Source: Pseudomonas palleroniana
GTDB taxonomy: Bacteria > Pseudomonadota > Gammaproteobacteria > Pseudomonadales > Pseudomonadaceae
Direction: 5' to 3'
NCBI RefSeq assembly: GCF_003031675.1
Contig: NZ_PYWX01000071.1
Coordinates: 62,001 to 126,000 of the forward strand
Length of the DNA stretch: 64,000 bases
In this document: positions 35,120 through 45,642 of the stretch, piece after piece
Position numbering within the stretch: position 1 is the stretch's first letter
Layout: each line of letters starts with the position of its first letter
The notes under the pieces: generated by a model
What the model was told of the DNA's origin: nothing
Seen by the model: only the letters and a program-made list of their open reading frames with translations
Databases searched by the model: none
Program-made: the position numbers and the translations under genes

Positions 35120-35451
35120 ACACGCTGACCGTGGGTTCGCACACCCTCGAACTGGACAAGGACGGTTACCTGGTCGACCTGAACGCATGGTCCGCCGAGG
35201 TCGCCAACGCCCTGGCCGCCGCCGAAGCGTTGGCGCTGACGGCGGAGCACTGGGAAATCCTCGAACTGCTGCGCGGCTTCTACGCCGAGTTCCAGCTGTC
35301 CCCCGCCACGCGTCCGCTGATCAAGTACACCGCCTTGAAGCTGGGCCCGGAAAAGGGCAACAGCCTGTACCTCAACAAACTGTTCAACGGCACTCCCGCC
35401 AAACTCGCCGCCAAGCTGGCGGGCCTGCCCAGACCGACGAATTGCCTATGA
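35116..35451 (+). CDS. tusE: sulfur relay protein TusE (DsrC family)
   Basis: A 111-residue DsrC-like protein with DKDGYLVDLNAWS, HWEILELLRGFY and the strongly conserved tail, here PRPTNCL, with the sulfur-carrying penultimate Cys. It accepts persulfide from TusD and hands it to MnmA. Only the last conserved Cys is present, as in TusE rather than in dissimilatory DsrC with two. Its stop overlaps the next ATG. Confidence 0.94.
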   Translation: MNTLTVGSHTLELDKDGYLVDLNAWSAEVANALAAAEALALTAEHWEILELLRGFYAEFQLSPATRPLIKYTALKLGPEKGNSLYLNKLFNGTPAKLAAKLAGLPRPTNCL

Positions 35452-36449
35452 CCGACTTTGCCCCGCTGACCCTCGAAACGCCTGCCGAGCACCCGTTTGC
35501 ACAGTTCGTACGCATCCTGGGCAAAGGCAAGCGCGGCGCGCGCAACCTCACCCGCGAAGAGGCCCGCGAGGCCATGGGCATGCTGCTCGACGAACAAGTC
35601 GAAGACACCCAGCTCGGTGCGTTCCTGATGCTGCTGCGCCACAAGGAAGAAAGCCCGCAAGAGCTCGCCGGCTTCACCGAGGCCGTCCGCGAGCGTCTGC
35701 AGGCTCCGGCGCTGAACGTGGATATCGATTGGCCGTCCTATGCCGGCAAGAAACGCCACCTGCCCTGGTTCCTGCTGGCGGCCAAATGCCTGGCACAAAA
35801 CGGTGTGCGCATCCTCATGCACGGGGGTGGCGCCCACACGGCAGGCCGGCTGTACACCGAGCAATTGCTGGAAGGCTTGCAGATTCCGCTGTGCCGCAAC
35901 TGGCACCAGGTGGAAGCGGCCTATGCCCACGGCAACCTGGTGTTTATCCCACTGGGTGACTGGGCACCGCAACTGCAACGCATGATCGACCTGCGCAACA
36001 CCCTGGGCCTGCGCTCGCCGATCCACTCCCTGGCGCGCCTGCTCAACCCGCTGAATGCACGCCTTGGCCTGCAAAGCATTTTCCATCCCGGTTACCAGGG
36101 TGTGCACCGTGATGCCAGCGGCCTACTGGGCGACAATGTGATCGTGGTGAAGGGTGACGGCGGCGAAATCGAGATCAACCCCGACGCTGCGAGCCACCTC
36201 TATGGCACCACTGGCGGCGAGAGCTGGGATGAAGAGTGGCCCGCCCTCTCCACCCAGCGCCACGTCAAACCGGCCACACTCGAACCTGAACACCTGAAGG
36301 CGCTGTGGCGCGGCGACGTCGAGGACAGTTATCCGCAACTGGCGTTGATCGCTACCATGGCTCTGGCCTTGCGTGGCCTGGGGCATCCCCGCGAGCAGGC
36401 ATTCGCGTTGGCCCAGCAATACTGGGATGCTCGGGATAAATCGATTTAG
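35448..36449 (+). CDS. ybiB: YbiB/TrpD2-like nucleic-acid-binding protein
   Basis: A 333-residue relative of anthranilate phosphoribosyltransferase (FVRILGKGKRGARNLTREEA, MLLDEQVEDTQLGAFLMLLR, GVRILMHGGGAHTAGRLYTE, FHPGYQGVHRDASGLLGDNV). The TrpD2/YbiB branch lacks tryptophan-pathway activity and binds nucleic acids; it is LexA-controlled in E. coli. Its ATG overlaps the tusE stop codon (ATGA), so it is part of the tus operon; the link to tRNA thiolation is not understood. Confidence 0.85.
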   Translation: MTDFAPLTLETPAEHPFAQFVRILGKGKRGARNLTREEAREAMGMLLDEQVEDTQLGAFLMLLRHKEESPQELAGFTEAVRERLQAPALNVDIDWPSYAGKKRHLPWFLLAAKCLAQNGVRILMHGGGAHTAGRLYTEQLLEGLQIPLCRNWHQVEAAYAHGNLVFIPLGDWAPQLQRMIDLRNTLGLRSPIHSLARLLNPLNARLGLQSIFHPGYQGVHRDASGLLGDNVIVVKGDGGEIEINPDAASHLYGTTGGESWDEEWPALSTQRHVKPATLEPEHLKALWRGDVEDSYPQLALIATMALALRGLGHPREQAFALAQQYWDARDKSI

Positions 36450-36541
36450 TCGATCATTAACGCCCGGTCTTTGCGCTTTTAAATCGAACTCAGCCCTTTA
36501 AACTGGCCTCCAACGCTTACTTATTAGTCGAGGAGCCAGTC

Positions 36542-37537
36542 ATGGGCTTGCTGATCAAAGGACATTGGAAAGACCAGTGGTACGAAAGTAGCGCGGACGG
36601 TGCGTTCCAACGGGAACAGGCGCAACGCCGCAACTGGGTCACCACCGACGGCAGGCCTGGCCCCAGTGGTGAAGGTGGCTTCAAGGCCGAGGCCGGACGC
36701 TACCATCTGTATGTGTCGCTCGCCTGCCCCTGGGCTCACCGCACCTTGATCCTGCGCAAGCTCAAGGGTTTGGAAAGCCTGATCGACGTGTCGGTGGTCA
36801 GCTGGTTGATGCTGGAAAACGGCTGGACCTTCGACAAGGCCCACGGTTCTACCGGCGACAAGCTGGAGGGTTTCGAATTCATGCACCAACGCTATACCGC
36901 CGACACCGCCGACTACACCGGCCGCGTCACGGTGCCGGTGCTGTGGGACAAGCAGCTCAAGCGCATTGTCAGCAATGAATCGGCGGAGATCATCCGCATG
37001 TTCAACAGTGCGTTCAACGAACTGACCGGCAACACGCTGGATTTTTACCCCGAGGCCCTGCGCCCCACTATCGATGCGCTGAACGAACGCATCTACCCCG
37101 CCGTGAACAACGGCGTATACCGCGCCGGTTTCGCCACCTCGCAGCAGGCGTACGAAAGTGCATTTGATGATGTGTTTGCCGAACTCAGCCACCTGGAACA
37201 GCACTTGGGCGACCATCGCTACCTGGCCGGCGAATACCTGACCGAGGCCGACGTGCGGCTGTTCACCACGCTGATTCGCTTTGACGCGGTGTATTACAGC
37301 CATTTCAAATGCAACCTGCGCCGGATAGCGGATTATCCGAACCTGTCAAACTGGCTAAGGGAAATGTATCAGTGGCCGGGCGTGGCCGAGACAGTGGATT
37401 TCGAGCATATCAAGGGACATTACTATGCCAGTCACCGTACGATCAATCCGACGGGGATTGTGCCCAAAGGCCCATTGCAAGCGTTTGATGCCGAACATGA
37501 TCGCGAGCGATTAGCCGGTCAAGGTGTTTGGAGCTGA
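36542..37537 (+). CDS. yqjG: glutathionyl-hydroquinone reductase (Xi-class GST)
   Basis: A 331-residue Xi-class glutathione transferase. The redox Cys is in SLACPWAHRTLILRKLKGLE near residue 62, followed by VSVVSWLM, the thioredoxin-fold VPVLWDK and NESAEIIRMFN, and a C-terminal helical domain with LTEADVRLFTTLIRFD. It reduces glutathionyl-hydroquinones. AGGAG lies seven bases before the ATG. Monocistronic, followed by a REPIN. Confidence 0.93.
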   Translation: MGLLIKGHWKDQWYESSADGAFQREQAQRRNWVTTDGRPGPSGEGGFKAEAGRYHLYVSLACPWAHRTLILRKLKGLESLIDVSVVSWLMLENGWTFDKAHGSTGDKLEGFEFMHQRYTADTADYTGRVTVPVLWDKQLKRIVSNESAEIIRMFNSAFNELTGNTLDFYPEALRPTIDALNERIYPAVNNGVYRAGFATSQQAYESAFDDVFAELSHLEQHLGDHRYLAGEYLTEADVRLFTTLIRFDAVYYSHFKCNLRRIADYPNLSNWLREMYQWPGVAETVDFEHIKGHYYASHRTINPTGIVPKGPLQAFDAEHDRERLAGQGVWS

Positions 37538-37561
37538 TCCGGATAATGGGCTGCGCTTGAG

Positions 37562-37635
37562 GGCCTCATCGGGAGCAAGCCCCCTCCCACACTCTGGAAT
37601 GCATTCCAATGTGGGAGGGGGCTTGCTCTCGATGC
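37562..37635. repeat. REPIN (paired inverted REP)
   Basis: Inverted REP cores about 26 bp apart between the convergent GST and cysG genes. The right core has a C-to-T change (TTGCTCTCG). It shares GAGGGCCTCATC at its left edge with the copy at 32668. Confidence 0.9.
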
Positions 37636-37644
37636 TCTTGAGGC

Positions 37645-39039
37645 TTAAAGCTGTTCCTGAGCGCCCTCGAACCACTTGAGTTTTTCGCGCAACACGACCA
37701 CTTCACCGACGATGACCAACGTCGGCGCATGCACTTCATGCTCCGCCACCATGCGTGGTAAATCGGCCAGGGTGCCGGTAAACACGCGCTGGTTGGACGT
37801 GGTGCCCTGCTGGATCAGCGCCGCCGGGGTGTCGGCCGAGCGCCCGTGCTTGATCAACTGCTCGCAGATGATCGGCAAGCCAATCAACCCCATGTAGAAC
37901 ACCAGGGTCTGCGACGGCCCTACCAGGTCCAGCCAAGGCAGGTCCGAAGTCCCGTCTTTGAGGTGCCCGGTGATAAAACGCACCGATTGCGCATAATCAC
38001 GGTGCGTCAGGGGAATCCCGGCATACGCCGCGCAACCACTGGCGGCCGTGATCCCCGGCACCACCTGGAATGGAATGCCATGGGCTGCCAATTCCTCGAT
38101 CTCTTCGCCGCCACGGCCAAAGATGAACGGGTCGCCCCCTTTGAGACGCAGCACGCGCTTGCCTTGCTTGGCCAGGTCCACCAGTTGCTGGTTGATCTGG
38201 TCCTGCGGCACGGCATGCTCGGCGCGACGCTTGCCGACATACACGCGCTCGGCATCGCGACGGCACAGTTCGAGAATCGCCGGTGCCACCAAGCGGTCAT
38301 ACAGCACCACATCGGCTTGCTGCATCAAGCGCAGGGCGCGGAAGGTCAGCAGGTCGGGATCACCTGGGCCTGCGCCCACCAAATACACCTCGCCCGGTGC
38401 ATCGGGCGGTGCACCGTTGACCTTCTCGATCAGCAGGCGCTCGGCTTCAGCGCCCTGCCCGGCCAGCTGGCGGTCGGCAATCGGGCCTTGGAAAACCTCT
38501 TCCCAGAACGCCCGGCGTTGCTGCACATCCGGGTACAAACCTTTGACCTGCGCACGAAAACGCGCCGCCAACCCGGCCAACTGGCCGTAGGTGGACGGAA
38601 TCCAGGTCTCCAGCTTGGCCCGGATCAACCGCGCCAGCACCGGCGCATCGCCACCGCTGGAGACGGCAATCACCAGCGGCGAGCGGTCGACAATCGCCGG
38701 GAAGATCACGCTGCACAAGGCCGGCGCGTCCACCACATTGACCGGCACGCAACGGCGCTTGGCATCGCTGGACACTTGCGCGTTCAGGGGCTCGTCGTCA
38801 GTTGCCGCGATGATCAGGGTGCAACCGTCGAGGTCGACCTCCTGATAACCGCGCAAAATCAGTTCCCCGCCAATGCCCAGCACCAGTTCACGCAACTGGT
38901 CTTCGATCTGGGGAGCAACCACCCGCAGCAACGCACCGGCGTCGGCCAGCAGCCGGGATTTGCGCAAGGCAATCTCCCCGCCACCGACGACCAACACTCG
39001 ACTGCCGCGCAGGTTATGAAACAGCGGCAGAAATTCCAT
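37645..39039 (-). CDS. cysG: siroheme synthase (uroporphyrinogen methyltransferase/dehydrogenase/ferrochelatase)
   Basis: A 464-residue three-activity enzyme. The N-terminal dehydrogenase/ferrochelatase part (1-150) has the NAD motif RVLVVGGGEIALRKSRLLAD and the catalytic region AVSSGGDAPVLARLIR. The C-terminal SAM methyltransferase (from about 217) has VYLVGAGPGDPDLLTFRALR, VVLYDRLVAPAIL and VVPGITAASGCAAYAGIPLT. It turns uroporphyrinogen III into siroheme for sulfite and nitrite reductases. It starts one base before serS ends. Confidence 0.96.
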   Translation of the reverse strand: MEFLPLFHNLRGSRVLVVGGGEIALRKSRLLADAGALLRVVAPQIEDQLRELVLGIGGELILRGYQEVDLDGCTLIIAATDDEPLNAQVSSDAKRRCVPVNVVDAPALCSVIFPAIVDRSPLVIAVSSGGDAPVLARLIRAKLETWIPSTYGQLAGLAARFRAQVKGLYPDVQQRRAFWEEVFQGPIADRQLAGQGAEAERLLIEKVNGAPPDAPGEVYLVGAGPGDPDLLTFRALRLMQQADVVLYDRLVAPAILELCRRDAERVYVGKRRAEHAVPQDQINQQLVDLAKQGKRVLRLKGGDPFIFGRGGEEIEELAAHGIPFQVVPGITAASGCAAYAGIPLTHRDYAQSVRFITGHLKDGTSDLPWLDLVGPSQTLVFYMGLIGLPIICEQLIKHGRSADTPAALIQQGTTSNQRVFTGTLADLPRMVAEHEVHAPTLVIVGEVVVLREKLKWFEGAQEQL

Positions 39040-40320
<1,281 letters not shown>

Positions 40321-40336
40321 GTCGGTCTCTCGTTTA

Positions 40337-40711
40337 TCAAAGTTTGGTCAAGGACAGGCCGGCCCAGGTGGCGAGCAGCCCGCCGAACACGCTGATGCCC
40401 AGGTAACCGAAGGCTACCAGGGCCTGCCCGCTTTCCAGCAGGCGCACCGTATCCAGTGAAAAGGATGAAAAGGTCGTCAGACCGCCTACAAAGCCGACAA
40501 TCAAGCCGGCGCGAATTTCAATCGGCACTTCCGGGCGCAACAGGAACCAGCCGTACAACAGCCCGATGATCAGGCAACCGACCAGGTTGACCGCCAGCGT
40601 CGCCATGTAAAAATGCTTCGGCCAATTGGCGCTGACCCAGGTACCCGTGGCGAAACGCAATAATGTACCAGCGATGCCGGCAACGGACACGGCAAGAATC
40701 GTCTTGAGCAC
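40337..40711 (-). CDS. crcB: fluoride exporter CrcB/Fluc
   Basis: A 124-residue protein with four membrane spans and the Fluc motifs GTLLRFATG, NLVGCLIIGLLYGW and GFVGGLTTFSSFS (the phenylalanine box and central sodium site). It works as a dual-topology dimer that expels fluoride. It overlaps rarA by one base, so no fluoride riboswitch precedes it; expression must come from the rarA or lolA promoter. Confidence 0.94.
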   Translation of the reverse strand: MLKTILAVSVAGIAGTLLRFATGTWVSANWPKHFYMATLAVNLVGCLIIGLLYGWFLLRPEVPIEIRAGLIVGFVGGLTTFSSFSLDTVRLLESGQALVAFGYLGISVFGGLLATWAGLSLTKL

Positions 40712-42033
40712 TACTTTCTCCGCTGCCTGGGGCTGAGTCGATCGAGTTGAGCGAGGTGATTGAGCTTTTCACCGATCTTCAGCTCCAGGCCCCGGGGCAC
40801 CGGCTGGTAGAACGGCTGCGGGTCCAGCGCGTCGGGGAAGTAGTCTTCACCGGCGGCATAGGCATCGGGTTCGTCGTGGGCGTAGCGGTATTCGTCGCCG
40901 TAACCCAGCTGCTTCATCAGCTTGGTCGGCGCATTGCGCAGGTGCAGCGGCACTTCGAGCGAGCCATGTTCGGCGGCGGCGCGCAAGGCCGACTTGAACC
41001 CCATGTACACCGCGTTGCTTTTCGGGGCGCACGCCAGGTAAGTAATGGCCTGGGCCACGGCCAGTTCGCCTTCCGGGCTGCCGAGGCGTTCCTGCACTTC
41101 CCATGCAGCGAGGCACAGGCTCAAGGCACGCGGGTCGGCGTTGCCGATGTCCTCACTGGCCATGCGCACCACGCGCCGCGCCAGGTAGAGCGGGTCACAA
41201 CCACCGTCGATCATGCGTGCAAACCAATACAACGCGCCATCGGGGTTGGAGCCACGCACCGACTTGTGCAGCGCGGAGATCTGGTCGTAGAACGCCTCGC
41301 CGCCCTTGTCGAAACGACGGCGGGTGTCACCTAGCAGGCTTTGCAGCAGCTCGACGCCGATTTCGTGGCCGTCCTCGGCCAGGTCGGAGGCGTTTTCCAG
41401 CAGGTTGAGAAAGCGTCGGCCATCACCGTCGGCGGCGGTCAGCAAAATCTTGAAGGCTTCGTCGCCAACCGTCAGTTGACGCTTGCCCAGGCCCTTGTCT
41501 TCGCTCAAGGCTCGGTGCAGCAGCTTTTGCATCGCCGCTTCATCCAGGCTCTTGAGCACGTAGACCCGCGCCCTCGAGAGCAACGCATTGTTGAGTTCAA
41601 ACGATGGGTTTTCAGTGGTAGCGCCGATAAAGATCAGCGTGCCGTCTTCGACATACGGCAGAAACGCATCCTGCTGCGACTTGTTGAAGCGATGGACTTC
41701 GTCAACGAACAGGATGGTGCGCTTGCCGTACTGCCCGGCCTGCTGCTTGGCGACTTCCACCGCCTGGCGGATCTCCTTGACCCCGGCGAGTACCGCCGAG
41801 ACCGTTTCGAAGTGAGCATCCGAGACTTTTGCCAGAAGCCGCGCCAGGGTGGTCTTGCCCACCCCCGGCGGCCCCCAGAAAATCATCGAATGCAGCGCAC
41901 CCTGCTCCAGGGCTTCACGCAATGGCTTGCCGCGAGCGAGCAGGTGTTCCTGCCCGACGTACTCGTCCAGGTTGGTCGAGCGCAAGCGCGCGGCCAGGGG
42001 CTGAGCAATCGGGTCACTTCGAAACAGATCCAT
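40711..42033 (-). CDS. rarA: replication-associated recombination ATPase RarA/MgsA
   Basis: A 440-residue AAA+ ATPase: Walker A GPPGVGKTTLARLLA near residue 58, Walker B ILFVDEVHRFNKSQQDAFLP, sensor GATTENPSFELNNALLSRAR, and the C-terminal MgsA helical domain (RGSNPDGALYWFARMIDGGC). It acts at stalled replication forks. It lies 27 bp after lolA on the minus strand. Confidence 0.95.
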   Translation of the reverse strand: MDLFRSDPIAQPLAARLRSTNLDEYVGQEHLLARGKPLREALEQGALHSMIFWGPPGVGKTTLARLLAKVSDAHFETVSAVLAGVKEIRQAVEVAKQQAGQYGKRTILFVDEVHRFNKSQQDAFLPYVEDGTLIFIGATTENPSFELNNALLSRARVYVLKSLDEAAMQKLLHRALSEDKGLGKRQLTVGDEAFKILLTAADGDGRRFLNLLENASDLAEDGHEIGVELLQSLLGDTRRRFDKGGEAFYDQISALHKSVRGSNPDGALYWFARMIDGGCDPLYLARRVVRMASEDIGNADPRALSLCLAAWEVQERLGSPEGELAVAQAITYLACAPKSNAVYMGFKSALRAAAEHGSLEVPLHLRNAPTKLMKQLGYGDEYRYAHDEPDAYAAGEDYFPDALDPQPFYQPVPRGLELKIGEKLNHLAQLDRLSPRQRRK

Positions 42034-42060
42034 GGGCAGCGTTTGAAACCTCTGGGAGAT

Positions 42061-42684
42061 TTATTCCTGGATCACGTCGGCACCCTTGGGGATGTCGAAC
42101 TTGAACTTGGAAGCAGGGACAGGCTGGTTGGCCTTGACGCCGGAGAACAGGATATCGGTGCGCTGGCCAACACTGTCGACCAGGCGCATGTTGTTGATCA
42201 CGCCATTGCCGAATGACAACGACAGCGTATCAAACAGCGTGTCCTTGGATTTGGGCTTGAGGGTGAACTCGATCACGTTGCTGGTTTGCTTGGACGTGAT
42301 ATCGAAGCTGTCGTTGATTTTCGATACGTCGCCCGACAGCAGTAGCGCCGGCGTCTGGTTCAGGCGCGGGTCGAGCTTCTTGATGGTCGCCTGCTCCAGG
42401 TCCGGGTCCCACAGGGTGACCTTCTGGCCGTCGGAGACGATGGTCTGCTCAGACTTGCCTTCCGTATGCCAGTAGAACAGGCCAGGACGCTGCACGGCCA
42501 TTTCGCCTGCGGTTTCCTGCAACTGGGTACCACCGGCATCCAGGGTCAACTGGGAGAAGCGCGCGGTCAGGGTCTGGGATTTGTCCAACAGGTTCTTCAG
42601 GCTGGCGACGGAGGCCGGGTCAGCGTGAGCCGAAACAGCGGTCAGGGCCAGTGCCGGCAACAACAGCATGCGGATAAGACGCAT
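42061..42684 (-). CDS. lolA: outer-membrane lipoprotein carrier LolA
   Basis: A 207-residue periplasmic chaperone with a signal peptide (RLIRMLLLPALALTAVSAHA) and the LolA beta-sheet pattern (LTARFSQLTLDAGG, AVQRPGLFYWHTEGKSEQTI, DTLSLSFGNGVINNMRLVDS). It carries lipoproteins from LolCDE to LolB. I choose the ATG at 42684, six bases after GAGGA; the ATG at 42696 overlaps that site. Between ftsK and rarA. Confidence 0.94.
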   Translation of the reverse strand: MRLIRMLLLPALALTAVSAHADPASVASLKNLLDKSQTLTARFSQLTLDAGGTQLQETAGEMAVQRPGLFYWHTEGKSEQTIVSDGQKVTLWDPDLEQATIKKLDPRLNQTPALLLSGDVSKINDSFDITSKQTSNVIEFTLKPKSKDTLFDTLSLSFGNGVINNMRLVDSVGQRTDILFSGVKANQPVPASKFKFDIPKGADVIQE

Positions 42685-42737
42685 GGGAGTCCTCATTGAG
42701 TGTCAGGGCGCGCCGTGTGTGGCCACACGGCGCGGGA

Positions 42738-45146
42738 TCAGTCGCGCATCTGCCCGGGGGCGATGACTTCACGCGAGCCGTTGGTATTCATTGCGGTCAC
42801 GACACCGGCCATTTCCATGGCTTCGATCATGCGGGCGGCGCGGTTGTAGCCGATTTTCAGTTTGCGCTGCACGGCAGAAATCGAGGCGCGGCGGCTTTCC
42901 AGTACGAACGCCACGGCTTCGTCGTAGAGGGCGTCGGTTTCAGCATCGTCGTCTCCCCCGCCGCCGCCGTTCTCAAAGCCGCTGCCGGCTTCTTCGACGC
43001 CGTTGAGGATGTCGTCGTTGTACTCGGGAGCGCCACGCAGTTTCCAGGCCTCCACCACGCGGTGCACTTCATCGTCGGAGACGAACGCACCGTGAACCCG
43101 GATCGGCAGGCTGGTACCCGGTGGCATGTAGAGCATGTCACCGTGACCCAGCAGTTGCTCGGCGCCGCCCTGGTCGATGATGGTACGCGAGTCGATCTTG
43201 CTCGAGACCTGGAACGCCATGCGTGTCGGGATGTTGGCCTTGATCAGACCGGTGATCACATCCACCGAGGGACGCTGGGTCGCCAGGATCAAGTGAATAC
43301 CGGCCGCACGAGCCTTCTGGGCGATACGGGCGATCAGCTCTTCGACCTTCTTGCCGACGATCATCATCATGTCGGCGAATTCGTCGACCACCACTACGAT
43401 GGTCGGCAGCTTGGTCAGTTTCGGCGCTTCGTCGTGAATGCTTTCACGCTTGTAGAGCGGGTCATCAATGGTCTCGCCGCGCTCCTGGGCTTCCTTGATC
43501 TTGGCATTGAAGCCCGACAGGTTACGCACGCCCATCTTCGCCATGAGCTTATAGCGGCGCTCCATCTCGGCGACGCTCCAGCGCAGGGCGTTGGCGGCGT
43601 CCTTCATGTCGGTGACCACCGGGCACAGCAGATGCGGGATGCCTTCGTAGATCGACAGTTCCAACATCTTCGGGTCGATCATGATCAGCTTGGCGTCGTC
43701 CGGGCCGGACTTGAACAGGATCGACAGGATCATCGCGTTCACACCCACCGACTTACCGGAACCGGTGGTACCGGCCACCAGCAGGTGCGGCATCTTCGCA
43801 AGGTCAGTGATCACCGGCTTGCCGCCGATGTCATGGCCGAGGGCCAGGGTGACCGGCGACTTGAAGTTGTCGTATTCCGGCGTCGACAGCACCTCGGAAA
43901 AGCGCACGATCTGACGGTCTTCGTTAGGAATCTCGATACCCACGGTCGTCTTGCCCGGGATCACTTCCACCACACGCACACTGGTCACGGCCAGGGAGCG
44001 GGCAAGGTCCTTGGCCAGGTTGGCGATGCGGCTGACCTTCACGCCGGCGGCCGGCTGGATTTCGTAGCGGGTAATCACAGGGCCTGGGTGGATGGAGTCC
44101 ACCGCCACTTCCACGCCGAACTCCTTGAGCTTGATTTCCAGCAGGTGGCCGACGGCCGCCAGGGATTCGGGCGAATAGTTGAGTTGTTTCTTTTCGGCCG
44201 GATCGAGAATCGAGATCGGCGGCAAGGTGCCTTCGATCGCGCTGTCGATAAACAACGGTGCCTGTTTCTCTTTTTGCACACGATGGCTGGGCTCGGGCGC
44301 CTTGACGGGCGCAGGAGCGATCACCGGCGGCACCTGTTTCTCGCGGTCCGACATGTGCTTGCTCAGCGCCTGTTCGCGTTCGATCAGGCGCTCCTTGACC
44401 TTGGCCTGCTCGCGGCGGTCCGGCGTGCTCGGGGCCACGACTTCGTTGACGCGGGTATCGACCTCGCGCAATTGCGCAACCATGCGCTTGCGCTCGACCC
44501 GAGCCGCCCACCAGCGGTTGGCGGCGCCCTGGAACAGTTCGAACAGGTCCAAGGTGATCTTTCCGGTCACGTCCATCACCTTGAACCATGAAAGGTCGGT
44601 GAACACGGTGAGGCCAAACAGGAACAAGGCGATGAACATCAGGGTGCTGCCCTGGATGTTCAAGGTCCTGCGCGCCAGGTCGCCCAGGCTCTCACCCAGC
44701 GCCCCGCCCGCGCCGGCCGGCAGGCCGGTGGGTGCATGAAAATGGATATGGGCCAGCGCCGCGCCGGACAGCACCAGGAAAACCAGGCCGATCAGGCGCC
44801 AGGAGAACAGCCAGCCGCTCCACTGCCAAGGTTCATGGCGTTGACGGAAGATCTGCCAGGTCTTGATCGCCAGCAGCAACGGGAAGATGTAAGCGAAGTA
44901 ACCCAGCACCATGAACAGGATATCGGCGCTGTAGGAACCGGCCGGGCCGCCGAAGTTCTGCACGTCTTCGATCTTGCTGTTGTGACTCCAGCCCGGATCG
45001 TCCTTGCCGTACGTGAGCAAGGCCATCATCAGGAACAGGCAGAGCGCGCCGATGGCGATCAGCGCACCTTCCTTGAGTCGATAATGCAGGTGCTGGCGCC
45101 AGGCCGGCACGACTGCTGCTTTAGGTGTTGCGGCGGATTTCTTCAA
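42738..45146 (-). CDS. ftsK: DNA translocase FtsK
   Basis: About 802 residues, matching Pseudomonas FtsK length. Four N-terminal membrane spans (about 25-180, ALIAIGALCLFLMMALLTYG), a short linker, then the motor with Walker A LLVAGTTGSGKSVGVN, Walker B VVVVDEFADMMM and a C-terminal winged-helix gamma domain (ISAVQRKLKIGYNRAARMIE) that reads KOPS. It anchors at the septum and pumps chromosome termini for XerCD resolution. I favour the TTG at 45146 (LKKSAATPKA) because AGGA precedes it; an ATG at 45179 has no ribosome site. Confidence 0.95.
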   Translation of the reverse strand: MKKSAATPKAAVVPAWRQHLHYRLKEGALIAIGALCLFLMMALLTYGKDDPGWSHNSKIEDVQNFGGPAGSYSADILFMVLGYFAYIFPLLLAIKTWQIFRQRHEPWQWSGWLFSWRLIGLVFLVLSGAALAHIHFHAPTGLPAGAGGALGESLGDLARRTLNIQGSTLMFIALFLFGLTVFTDLSWFKVMDVTGKITLDLFELFQGAANRWWAARVERKRMVAQLREVDTRVNEVVAPSTPDRREQAKVKERLIEREQALSKHMSDREKQVPPVIAPAPVKAPEPSHRVQKEKQAPLFIDSAIEGTLPPISILDPAEKKQLNYSPESLAAVGHLLEIKLKEFGVEVAVDSIHPGPVITRYEIQPAAGVKVSRIANLAKDLARSLAVTSVRVVEVIPGKTTVGIEIPNEDRQIVRFSEVLSTPEYDNFKSPVTLALGHDIGGKPVITDLAKMPHLLVAGTTGSGKSVGVNAMILSILFKSGPDDAKLIMIDPKMLELSIYEGIPHLLCPVVTDMKDAANALRWSVAEMERRYKLMAKMGVRNLSGFNAKIKEAQERGETIDDPLYKRESIHDEAPKLTKLPTIVVVVDEFADMMMIVGKKVEELIARIAQKARAAGIHLILATQRPSVDVITGLIKANIPTRMAFQVSSKIDSRTIIDQGGAEQLLGHGDMLYMPPGTSLPIRVHGAFVSDDEVHRVVEAWKLRGAPEYNDDILNGVEEAGSGFENGGGGGDDDAETDALYDEAVAFVLESRRASISAVQRKLKIGYNRAARMIEAMEMAGVVTAMNTNGSREVIAPGQMRD

Positions 45147-45642
45147 AACGGGTCTATTCCTGCGCTTAAGCGCGTCCATCTGTTGAATAACTGTAAATAC
45201 TGCCCAATCCGAGCAGCTGAAAAATGAACGAACGTCGTTGAATCTACTTTTAACACCGAGCGGTGGCTGGATGAAACGGCGATAACGCCACAATGCCCGC
45301 ATTGTACGGGTTTGTGTGCTTGATGCCACGCCCTTGCCCGTCGCCGAGCGGCACCGCCAATCCAAGTGTCACGGCATGTTCAATTTGAGCACGCATTGTC
45401 TTTGCTGACAAAGGCTTATGAGGTGTTTTTATTAATCCAGGCAAGCTTGGCAATTGGCCTGCAGGGCTCAGACCCGATTACGACCACACCTCACGCACAG
45501 AGTTGCAGAAACACCCGCTTACGCCAAACCACGCCAACGCCCGATTCGGGCTGGCCCCGCAGCGCTGCGTCGATAATAATCCCCCCTTGCGCGGCAGGCG
45601 CACGGCCTGCCACTCCCCTCCCCTACCGTAAGCCTGGATGCC
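45147..45642. other. divergent intergenic region between ftsK and aat
   Basis: Almost 500 bases with no gene I can support on either strand. It must hold the promoters of ftsK (leftward) and aat (rightward). From memory, other Pseudomonas carry trxB (thioredoxin reductase) here; none of its motifs, such as the N-terminal GSGPAG, is visible, not even as a remnant. Confidence 0.6.

Noticed and set aside
34842..36107. Additional minus-strand genes inside the tus operon
   Set aside because: They mirror tusE and ybiB codons; the plus-strand genes are conserved and tightly coupled.
40712..40735. Fluoride riboswitch before crcB
   Set aside because: crcB overlaps rarA by one base, so there is no room for a leader, and no riboswitch-like fold is visible.
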